Shown: positions 23,819 through 33,961 of the stretch, piece after piece
Layout of the letters: each line of letters starts with the position of its first letter
How positions within the stretch are numbered: position 1 is the stretch's first letter
Made by a program: the position numbers and the translations under genes
DNA from: Cadophora sp. MPI-SDFR-AT-0126
Taxonomy: Eukaryota > Ascomycota > Leotiomycetes > Helotiales > Ploettnerulaceae
NCBI GenBank assembly: GCA_020747065.1
Contig: JAGMVK010000015.1
Span: 434,001-498,000, forward strand
Reading direction: 5' to 3'
DNA: 64,000 nucleotides
The notes under the pieces: generated by a model
Told to the model about the DNA's origin: nothing
Databases searched by the model: none
Seen by the model: only the letters and a program-made list of their open reading frames with translations

Positions 23819-24835
23819 ATGGGTTCCTCATCCCATGTGAGTGACTTCTGAGTAAAGGGCCCTATACCCCGCTTACCATGATTGGGGCAGAAAAGCAGAG
23901 CCAGCGGAAGATCGAGTACGAAAACTAGCGGTAAATCGAAGCGGAAACACTCAGATGCGAAATCCTACACCAGTTCTGGTCCTTCGAATGAGCCACAGCC
24001 CGATGCGTCAGAAGAAGCACTCGAGTCTGGCTCCGAGGAAGTACCGCAACCTACCTTCCTCTTCCAAGTCAATCAACTTCCTATCGATGTTGACAGCGCC
24101 CATGCTTATCGAACGAACGACAGTGGCTCCTGGAATCCACCAATTTATAGAGACGGCTTTGGTCCTCAGATTGCTGGAAACCTATATCGATGGGATGCGA
24201 GCGGCAGTATCACACTCGCCACTGATTGCCAATGGTACAATGGAACCTTCTGGTCGAGGTCTAGGCAACAAGTCGCAACATACTGCACACGGACTGTGTT
24301 TTGGTGCAATCCTTTTGCTCAGTTTATGGTCGCAACAGGAGATGCGAGTAGCCGAAACATGGCCGACTCGGATGAACCTCATAACAGATGGTGGCCATTG
24401 ACCTTTGAATATGACGGTGATATTTCGCGAGTGACCGAGAGCGCAGAAGGGCAGTATCTGTCTGGTTCTGGTCCCGGATGGATAGCAGATCTGGGGCTAT
24501 CCTCCTATGTACCCCGCGAATCAACCCGTCCGGCTGGAGGGTTGTCGGGAAATTTGGCGACATTATTTGGCATTATCTCCATGTCTTGCTCCCACAGGCA
24601 TTTCGACAGCATGATAACGCACGTATTGAGAGACCACCGTTGGAGAGGGCACAGTCACCGGGATGGTCGTATGTTTGCGCACTGACATCCCGCGGCGATC
24701 AACACTAAGCATCTCACAGGGTCCGATCAAAGAGGTGTCGTCGTTCACATCTATTACGACCCCGAGAATACCGGAGGCTCAAATTGGGAGACAATCCCAT
24801 ACATCGAATTCGAGGGATCTCCCTTGGTACGATGA
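23819..24835 (+). CDS. Stand-alone domain-X protein (copy 1), about 302 aa
   Basis: I do not recognise this family. The model has three exons, 23819-23836 (MGSSSH), 23891-24668 and 24720-24835, with GTGAGT and GTATGT donors. A Ser/Lys-rich leader is followed by domain X, about 220 residues, with landmarks FLFQVNQL, DCQWYNGTFW, TRTVFWCNPFAQFMVATGDA, WIADLGLSSY, GGLSGNLA, DHRWRGHSHRDGR and, after a phase-1 intron, RGVVVHIYYDPEN. The same domain ends the genes at 25676 and 33962, with the same last intron after the DGR/HGR motif. The sequence of the first intron is similar to coding sequence in the 33962 gene, so copy 1 looks like a 5'-truncated duplicate of that gene that has gained or kept a start. 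It could be a pseudogene if the tiny first exon is not used, since the main exon has no in-frame ATG near its start. Confidence 0.6.
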
Positions 24836-25675
24836 GCGCCCATTATCTACAAAGCATCCTGTCTCTGCAACCATCGGGCAGCATTACTGCCTCGCAGTTC
24901 CAGCCCATGCTTCACAATGATACATACGTTATGTGCTCGATGACTTGACCAATGGTCAGCACGGGTCTGCTTTGAATTGGATTCCTCCTATACGAATATC
25001 CTACAATGTCACCCGTTTCATACAATCTCGATACCCCAGCCACCATTCGGAATCCGGTATCTTATTCGCTCAGTCTATGGGCATGCTATGTGGGCGACTG
25101 CAAAATGCTGAGATAACAACGAATTCGTCCACTCATGTTAGCGGCCTTTTTGTTCGGTTTCCTTTGTCTTTCACAATAGCTGTGTTGTATCAATATCGAT
25201 TAACTGTCTGGCTTTTTTTTTTCTTGAAGAATATGACATATTGATTGGAGTTCCTTGGTTGGGCTCCCGGTAAATTTGAATACCAATCATCCGGCACGTT
25301 TAGATATCCAATGAGAAGTCTTTGCCATCAAATATGAATTCGGAGAGTCCACTTTGTTGCGGTGTAGAATTCAAATGGGTTTTAAAGGCTTGAGCAATCT
25401 GTCAAGGTCAAGGAGTATTGTTTCCCAAAAGAAGGCCACAAAGTCAACCTTGCAATGCTTGGTGCAACATCTTTCACGCCTCAAGCTAGGTCAAAACACT
25501 TTGATCCAATAGAAAGAGTTCCACTGTAAATACCAAGGCAGATTCCGTAACCCTGCACGTGCATCAAGCAGGCAACTCAGCTTCAGACACAACCACACTT
25601 TCCTCTTCTCCCAAAATCGAGAAATTTCCCACTTCTTTACACCATTTTCTCCTCGATTATGAAAACAGAGCAGAA
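24836..25675. other. Intergenic spacer within the island
   Basis: No supportable frame. It contains the presumed 3' end of copy 1 and the promoter of the next gene. Confidence 0.4.
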
Positions 25676-28374
25676 ATGTCATTCGGCTGGTCAGCTGGCG
25701 ATATCGCCCAGGCGATTGCATTCATTATTAAGGTCATCAAGGCGCTAGACAGTGCTGAAGGCGCAAGCCAGGACTACCGCGAGGCTGTGGCATTTCTCTC
25801 CAGCCTGAGCCGTACCCTCGAGCCATTGCAAGCATTTTCGGCACTCGATCTATATCCCGCATACGGTGATGAGATTAGGAAACAGGTAGAGGGTATTCGA
25901 GATCCTATCGTCGACTTCTTAGATCTCATGAAGGGCTTTGAATCGGGCCTTGGGCCGAATGCGAAGCCTGGCAGACACCATGGCATGTCGAAAAAGCTAC
26001 AATGGCGCTTCATTACCTCCAGGAAGGCAGATGATCTAATAAAGAAGATTGGTGATAATATGGTTGTTCTAGAGAACCTGTTGCATCGCCTTACTCTGTG
26101 CGTGTATCTCGTCCATATCTACAATCCCACTGCTAGAACCTGCTTAACTGACTCGTGTACTATAGAGAGATAGTTATAGCGGTGAAACGAAATCTTACCG
26201 GAGACTTGAAGAGTTGCTTCACAGAAGTGCTGAGTCCTCGACTTATATCAATACTTCAGGAACATTTGCAGCCTTTAGGCACCCGGGCAGAGCAGCAAGA
26301 TCAACTAGCATATGAGCGACATCTCGCCGTCATGACGGAGATGGGGAAACACAATCGACGCGCTCGCAATATTGAGTTCCAGATACCGAATAGTCAAGAA
26401 ACGCTTTTGCGAAGCCGAGAGGACATTCTTTCGAAATTTCGGAGGCAAGACACGAGGTTGGATGAAGCGGTCGAAACAATCAAAACTCATATCAAGAGTG
26501 CCACGTCCAATCTGCAGTCTGAATTGACAGATATCACGGAAATCTTGGCTCGATATAAGATACCAAATATTGGGGACGACCGCATGAGTAGCTTGGAGCG
26601 ATCGCTCGAGCAGTTACAAATTGCCAGTGCCACTAATCCAGCGCGGGGGACCCTGTCAGTGGTGTATGTCTCCCCGATATCATACATGGCTCGGCTGAAA
26701 ACTAAATTACTAGTTACTACCTCGTCTTTCTCCATCTAGGCTGGTTGCTTCGTAAATTCTAGCAAGTGTTCATTCTCTCCTTAGAAATGCCATCGCTGAC
26801 AATTGCCAAGTCCGGCCCTTGCCAAGATGATGAAACCAAAAGCCCAACTTACTCCTAGACTTCTGGCACAGTACAATATCACGTTTTATGATGCCATCGG
26901 CAGAGCACCTCGCGTACTTGATTACGACTGCTTCAGGGTCTACAAGGTTCGTGGAATAGTCAACTTGTGCAGAGATAGGTATGAGATCGTGGCTGATGAA
27001 ACCTAGGTCTTCCAAGCTTTTTTAAAGGTGACATTCATGGACTGTCCGGGATTATCTTGGACTAACCGAGGGTTTTACCAACTTTTCAATGCGCAGAGCG
27101 GGTTTGGCATCAGCGCAGAAACGTGGTCGCGGAGTGTGTTGCCAGGCTCACGAGTGAATATGTCTATGCTGATCGACAATCTTGCTGGACGTATGTCGAA
27201 GCAGGACGATACTTGCCCTATTCCGAGATGCCCTGGCACGCTGGTGGACGTCCCTGGAGCATTGCAAAATCAATGGTTTGATGCATATTCCTCTAGTTGG
27301 TCTGGGCCTACTGACTATTTCCCAGCTCAAAATGTAAGACAGAGGTGATGGTCGCCCATCTTGATCAGAGAGGAAACCCGTCCCTCGTTTTAAATGAAGA
27401 AACTACACCAACCAGACGACTGGTGCCGCTACTTCGTGCCGGGAGTTCTTCAGCCCAAACTCCTCTCAACGTCACAGAGACAACCCATCAGCCTTCTCAG
27501 AAACATAAACATGGGAACGATACCACGTCGGATGATCTTTATAGTGATATCTTCCACTTCAAAAGGAATGCTCGAGCGCCGATCAGCTTCCTCTTCGTCG
27601 TCAATGGCATTACCTTAAATGAGGATCCTCAAGATAATGGGGTTCTCCCTCCAGTGGATGACTATGGCAGATGGATACCCCCAGCGTATGCAGCTGGCTT
27701 CGGTCAACAAAATCGTGGTACGGTTTTTCGGTGGAGCAATGGAGATATCAGCATTGCAACCGGCTACCGATGGGATGATGGATACGGAAGGACTCCAAAC
27801 GGTGATACCCTCGAGATATACAAAGCAACAACGATGTTCTGGTGCAATCCATTTTACCATTTCATGGTGGCAACTGGAGACGCTACGACAAGAAACATCG
27901 CGGAAAGGGTCCCAGAAGATACTTGGTATGCAATCCATTTCCATCACGAGGATGCACTCTCTCGCCTCGACTACATAGGTAACCAGTACCTTGCGGGTAA
28001 CGATCGCAGCTTCATTGCGCAGCTCGGGCTTGGGGTATATGAAAACCCTGATGACGATGCACCTAAGTCTAGTGGTCTTGCAGGAAACCTGGCTATACTT
28101 ATTGGACTGGTAGCTTTTTCTTGCAAACGCAGAGATCTTGACCAAGTCCTCGTCGGAGATCGAGCTTGGCGGGGTCATAGGTGGCATGGCCACAATCGTT
28201 CTCATGGACGTGCGTTATCTTCCTAAAATCTTGAGGTGTAGTACTGACAAACACACAGGCAAAGAATCAAGAGGTATGGTTGTTTCGGTCTACTTCGATC
28301 CCGATAATCGTCCTGGTTCAACATCCGCGGCACTGGACCGCCTGGAGAGCGATAGTGGTCATCTTCTGAAGTGA
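25676..28374 (+). CDS. STAND-type N-terminal domain + coiled coil + ubiquitin-like domain + domain X (copy 2)
   Basis: Exon 1 (25676-26097) encodes the fungal STAND-associated N-terminal helical domain (MSFGWSAGDIAQAIAF...), nearly the same as that of the NLR at 29130. Exon 2 (26166-26663) is coiled-coil-like. Exons 3-4 (26811-26946, 27007-27333) encode a ubiquitin-like domain as seen in fungal STAND-linked proteins: YNITFYDAIGRAPRVLDYD ... GFYQLFNAQSGF ... SRSVLPGSRVNMSML. Exons 5-6 (27369-28209, 28259-28374) encode domain X (FWCNPFYHFMVATGDATTRN, FIAQLGLGVY, DRAWRGHRWHGH, RGMVVSVYFDP). The exon 4-5 join is the weak point. The only in-phase splice there is a 35-base intron; otherwise the upstream frame stops at TGATG (27346-27350) and a second ORF starts on the overlapping ATG at 27348. 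So this is either one 779-residue protein or two overlapping ORFs. The exon 2-3 junction is also uncertain. Confidence 0.6.
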
Positions 28375-29129
28375 TGGACCGGAATATAATAACTCTGGTG
28401 GAAAGGATCTCCATGTTTGATTGCTGGTATGATCAAATCGATGACGCAGACGGCGAAACTTACGTTGGATTCTCATTCCCCCCGGCTATGAATCACACGC
28501 AGTTGAGAAATTTCTTTCCTAGGGATCGGAATTTGTGTTTGGGAATATCTAATATCTGTGCTCCTTCTCCTCTGCTTGGCTAGGTTAGCTACACTAGGAT
28601 TTCAATATCCTTAGGGACAGCTGCTTGGTGATATCGTGTTGCTTTTGAGGGTTGGATTCGAGACTAGCCATTCTTGCAAGCTAGGTAGAAAGTTGATTAG
28701 GGCTTCCAGCATGCATTGCTCGCAAATATCATTAATCAAAGTCTACGTTACTATAATAAGTTCAACGCAGTACAGGTGTCTCGGAAATGATTACTCAAGC
28801 CGCTTTGAGGTTGGGACTAATGGAGCCTTTGATATGCACAGGTATACAACGCAATCGACCGCTGTCTCGTACCGTTTCACTCACTACATGTGCAACATCA
28901 CATTAAGCTTCCAATCGATTGGTGCCAACGCACCCTCGTAGTTCCCCAATCAGCCCAACGGTCTGCCTTACATAATGAGGCGGATTTCCGTGACGCTATG
29001 CAACTACGCTCAGCCTTATTATTTGTCGCACGCAATTAGCTCCTCACCCCGACTTTCCGATCTTCTTTCCTACCTCCTATCGTCTACATTTCTAAAACTA
29101 GTTGACTTCTTACTTATGCTTCTGGAAAC
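28375..29129. other. Intergenic spacer within the island
   Basis: Short frames only. Its distal part is the presumed promoter of the NLR gene. Confidence 0.4.
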
Positions 29130-32100
29130 ATGTCTTTCGGCTGGTCGGTCGGCGATATCGCGCAAGCTATTATCATTGTAACGAAGATCGTGAAAGCGCT
29201 CGATAGCGCTGATGGTGCTCCGGTGCATTACCGCGAGGCTGTGTCGTTTTTGACAAATTTGAAGCAGGCTTTGGAACCTTGGAAGAGATTTGAAGGGATA
29301 GGTTTGGATCCGGTAGATGTTACTGGGATAAAAGAACACGTTGGTAAGATCCAGTCCATGCTGGACCCTTTTCTGCAGCGTCTCGGTAGGTATCAAGGCA
29401 GTTTAGGTCTGGATACGAAGGCTGGAAAGCATCGCTATGTAGGGAGTAAGCTGAAATGGAGATTCGTTGAATCGAGTGCTGTTGATTCACTGAGGAGGGG
29501 CTTGGACAGCCATATGTCTGTTTTGAATAGTTTGCTCCAAAGACTTACGTTGTGAGTTGAATTTCTTGATGATCAAGCTATGACATGAAATTTTGGTAAC
29601 AAGCTAGTTCACACAGCCAGGTGGTGATAGAGTTTCGAGCTTGCCTCAAGGATCGTTCGCCAAAGAGTGCTTCCGACATCTTTAATGGTGTTATCGTTGC
29701 CTCGGAAAACGATCTTCAGAAAGATGGAGGTAATCAAATGATGCTTGGTCAGAAGGCCATGCAGAACATCTTGAAAGACTCTTCTGTTATATTCCCACCG
29801 CAAATTGATCGTGAGGGTGACTGGAAATTGTCAACGCAACAATACGACGCCATCGTAACGAGAATTGAGGAGCATGGTATGAGCTTGGCGGCAGTGTTTC
29901 AGAGCCTGCGAATCCAAAATGTAAGCATTGCACAAGAGTCCGTGTCATCTGGAAAGGTTTCATGATACATCTTCCCTGGACGACATCCACTTCGAAGATA
30001 TCACTGACCCACAGGAAAAGGTGACGATGAATGCTCAAAAGAGCGCGGTCCATGACGCTCGCGCAATGTACAACATGCCTCAACGGGCGAGCCACGGATT
30101 TATTAGCCGAAACGAACTGTTGCAAAATGTTTCATCGAAGTTGGAAGCCGCGGACGGCCGGAATCGACTGGCCTTGTATGGCCTCGGCGGGATTGGGTAA
30201 GCATTGTCAATTACTCTTGATGACCCTGCGGAGAGTGAACTAATGGGAAGGATAGAAAGTCTTATGTGGCTCTGGAATATGCCTTTCGGATGCACAAAAG
30301 AAGCCCTGATGCGTGGATATTCTGGTTGAATGGTACCACGGAGTCGACCTTCCTTCGTGACTATACAGGGATTGCTGGGCATGCCAAACTTTTCAACCCG
30401 GACGAGTCATATGTAGCATGCATTGACAATTTAAAGGAATGGCTCGAAAGTAAGCAATCTAGGAAGTGGCTCATGATTGTTGATAATGTCGATGATGACG
30501 CTCTTCTGGAGGGCAACAAGCCGCTCATTGACATGATCCCCGGCAATCTGGATGGATCAGTGATAGTCACCACTCGGAACAAGCAAGTTGCCGTAAACAT
30601 AGCACCGGCCAGGAATATCATCCAGGTTCCAGCACTTGATGGAATCGAAGGCCTGTCCTTACTAGACGACTTTCTGAGGGTAAACGAAACTCCTGGAAGC
30701 GACTCCGTCTTGGCGAAAGAATTACTTAGCCTGCTAGAGTATCAGCCGCTCGCAATCCGATGCGCTGGCTCGTTTATGTGTACACACTCGCTGTCAATAT
30801 CTTCTTATCTCAATTTGTATAAGGAAAGCGAGCAGGAGAAGCTTCGTTTGCTCAACAGCCAAACATCGTCTTGTAGACCATCGATACTGGCGCCGACAGT
30901 TCTCACATTCATGATATCTTTCGATCAAATCAAGAACAAAGATCCCCTCGCAGCTGATTTGCTATCCTTCATGGGATGCATCTCGAACCGAGATATCCGG
31001 AGATGCTTGCTACCCTTCGACAATACCACAAATTGTACGACCAAATTCGGAATGGCAACTGCAATTGGACTTCTCAAAGCGTACTCTTTGATCACAGCAG
31101 ATCCGGAAGATACGCGCTTTCATATGCACAGCTTAGTACATCTTGGGGTTCGGCAGTGGCTCAGACAAAATGGCCGGTTCGACTATTGGACTCGGGCAGC
31201 TCTTCTATCGCTCTCTGAGGCCTTTCCCTCTAATCCAGACATAGACCTTGGGAACATGCCATTATGTGACGATTATATGCCCCATGTAGAAGCGATATTC
31301 ACATACGAAGAAGCTTCAAAAGAGGACGCCAGCATCAAATGTTCATTGGCACACAAGATGTCTCGATATTGTCGAATCAGAGGAAGGCTTGAGAGAGCGG
31401 AAAAGTTTGCGAAAGTGGCTGCAGACTTATGTTCTGAGAACACTCCAGAATTTCACGTCAAGCTAGAAGCTTATGCAAACGTGCTTCGAGACAACGGGAA
31501 ATATTCGAAGGCTTTGCAAATCGAACGACGAGTACTGGAGGACAGACTCAGGATGTTTGGGGACAACCACAAAGACATTCTGTCTAGCCGGAACAATATC
31601 GCGCTATCCATACAATGCTCCGGAGATTACCAACAGGCTGAAGAGATGCACCGATTTGTGCTGAACCAACGGAGGCTGACATTGGGTTACGATCACCAAG
31701 ACACCATGAGCAGCTTGAACAATATGGCATATGTCCTACAACAGCAGAAGAAGTATTCAGAGGCGGAACAGTTCGCAGAGGAAGCAGTGAAAGCGAAGAG
31801 GAGAGTTTATGGACGAAATCATTCTTCCACTTTACAAAGTATGAGTTCATTGGCTATTGTGCTTCAAGAGCGAGGGGAAGTCGACAGGGCACTAGCAATT
31901 CACGAAAAAGTATTGCAAGGTCGGGAACGCACACACGGGAAGAACCATCCGCACGTCTTACGGACGATCACCAATATGATAGGTGCATTTGTGCAGCAAG
32001 GTCATCTCGAGAGAAGCGAGAGTATGGCACGAGACGTTCTGGGGACATTGTCTCAAATTCGAGGGGCAAATCATCCCGAATTCCTTGCTATGCAACATAA

Positions 32101-32284
32101 CCTAGCTTGGATTCTGTTCAAGCTAGGTAAGCATGAGGAATCCGAGGCCCTGGCTCGGGAGACACTCAGAAGCAGAAAGAACATCTTTGGCAACAGCCAT
32201 CCTTCGACGTCGTCAACGCAGGAACTCCTTGACGAGCTGTCGCGGATTGACGAGCAGCCAATGGCCCCCAAGTCGTCCATGTAA
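29130..32284 (+). CDS. NLR-type receptor: STAND N-terminal domain + NB-ARC + TPR repeats, 978 aa
   Basis: A cytosolic STAND ATPase of the fungal NLR type, which switches on ligand sensing by the repeats and signals through the N-terminus. Exons 29130-29551, 29617-29920, 30015-30196 and 30256-32284 join in phase. The N-terminal domain (MSFGWSVGDIAQAIII) spans the first 140 residues. NB-ARC motifs: P-loop GLGGIGKS (split by a phase-2 intron between the last Gly and Lys), Walker B KWLMIVDNVDDD, sensor GSVIVTTRN, GLPL-like EYQPLAIRCAG and MHD-like MHSLVH. The C-terminal part holds about six 42-residue kinesin-light-chain-type TPRs, e.g. QAEEMHRFVLNQRRLTLGYD and RALAIHEKVLQGRERTHGKN. All key ATP-binding residues are intact. 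The first exon matches in length and phase that of the gene at 25676. Ligand and output are unknown. Confidence 0.92.
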
Positions 32285-32565
32285 TTGATTTATGTGCTAG
32301 CACGAACATGACCGTGCCAGCTCTAATACAAAAGTGGCGGCACTTATACAAAGACACCAATTGCGGGATGTATGTGAACATTGACTAGTTGTAGGTATAA
32401 ATTAAGTCTGTTAGCCGCCGACATTTGTCGAACGTTTCCGCCCTCTGCCACGTGGAGGCCAGACTTTTAGAGGGCGCCGGCGCCATTGGGTGGCACCGAC
32501 TTCGGTGTTTGAAAAGGGCAGGACCGTGTTGAAGTTGAGGGGAAAGATGGAGCAAAGCTAGAATA

Positions 32566-33126
32566 TCAGGAACATGAAACGGTGGCAGAAAATTGCGTGC
32601 GTTTTCGGCAAGTCATAGCCTCAGGCTGGTCTCTACTGGTCAGTCCCTCCGGTGCTCTCCTAGATCCAGCTATCAGCCTACGCACTGCGAGGGGACACTG
32701 GGGAAGTATCAATGAAATTACCGGCTCGCCGGATGTCTCGTAGCCCATTGATCTTGTTGCGTCCTGCCAATTGTGTTTAGTGGAGGTAGCTCTCCCAATT
32801 TTGATGTTTCTTTTGCGAATATTGCATGCGGTATCAAAGCACTGCTTGTTAGAGAAACGGCAACGCCCACACGCATTATTTGCAGATCCATCGTGAGCAG
32901 ATGGATAAGCTCGTATGAACGCTCCATATTCCCCGCATTGCTTCGCGTCTCCGTGTGTGCTGCTATTCAGCCCGTTCGTCTCCGACATGGGTCTATCTGC
33001 TACCCAGTTTCGAGGGCCATAGAGCTGATAGGAAGCTGTTTGACCGATGCCTCGAGGAGACACCATCATGGAAGGATGGGCAGGCGGAGGAGGGCTCCTG
33101 AACTTTCGTACTGAAACATCAGTCAT
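32566..33126 (-). CDS. Hypothetical protein with half a Zn2Cys6-like cluster
   Basis: An uninterrupted 186-codon frame from ATG to stop. Residues around 85-105 read ACGRCRFSNKQC, the C-x2-C-x6-C first half of a fungal zinc cluster. What follows (FDTACNIRKRNIKIG) keeps the fourth Cys and the basic residues but lacks the last two cysteines. It may be a decayed or divergent regulator, or a chance open frame: an open frame also lies on the opposite strand (32773-33114). It sits between the NLR and the DUF6590-domain X gene. The flanks 32285-32565 and 33127-33961 show nothing further; 33530-33610 is AT-rich. Confidence 0.35.
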   Translation of the reverse strand: MTDVSVRKFRSPPPPAHPSMMVSPRGIGQTASYQLYGPRNWVADRPMSETNGLNSSTHGDAKQCGEYGAFIRAYPSAHDGSANNACGRCRFSNKQCFDTACNIRKRNIKIGRATSTKHNWQDATRSMGYETSGEPVISLILPQCPLAVRRLIAGSRRAPEGLTSRDQPEAMTCRKRTQFSATVSCS

Positions 33127-33961
33127 CAGCAGATGGTATTGCTAAAGTGCACAAAGAAAGACAATATCAATGTGGCCGCCCTGAAAAGGTGTCCTTTGGC
33201 TGCTCTATTAATCGAGTACGTACTGCACAATAAGAAATCAGCTGTCCCTTCTGGTGACGCAACTCGAAACCTGCTTAAATATGTTTGTGATTGATTTTCT
33301 GGGTGATCTGTAATACTGTTTTGTTGCTGGCCAAGCGATATCTTGAAGTTAGACGTTGCACAAGTCCAAGAGGCATGAGAATCACTACTGCGGTGTGGTG
33401 GTGCTGACAGAAAGGTTAGTAAGCGTCCTTCTCTACAAGCAACAGTGGCCGTCAGAATTCTGTGCGGAATTAGGCGTCCCCTGTCAGAACATCCTCAAGA
33501 CCTCAACTTTCTACGTAAATTAAACAGCAACGCTCTTACAAAATCTTTTTAAACTAGGATTTGAAATAAATTCGAAGTAAATAATACTTACAACAAAAGC
33601 GATATAGTATTAATTAATTGAAACGTGTTGAATTAGGTCGTATTTGAGGGTCTTATTTTGATGAGGCTTTCTGCTGACATAATCCGCACACAATTCTGAC
33701 GGCCACTGTTGCAAGCCATACAGCAGATGACAGAGCGTCATGACTATCACAAGGATCGGCATTTCAAACACTCGGCAACAAATATCCTGTCTCAAAGTTT
33801 CATCACACTAGGCGCATTTGAGCTTTGCCATCTTATTTCGAGGTGCTCGAGCTGCAGAACCATAATTCTTATGTGGCCAGATGGCCAGGTTGCGACGCCA
33901 ATAGGACGAACCTGATGGGAACTTCAAGTGTCTCCTGCTTCGCCTTCAGAACACCTCTGCA

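Noticed and set aside
20833..33961. Search for transposon or retroelement traces (terminal repeats, reverse transcriptase or transposase motifs) that might have made the domain-X duplications
   Set aside because: No such motifs or flanking long repeats were seen; local tandem duplication explains the arrangement without a mobile element.
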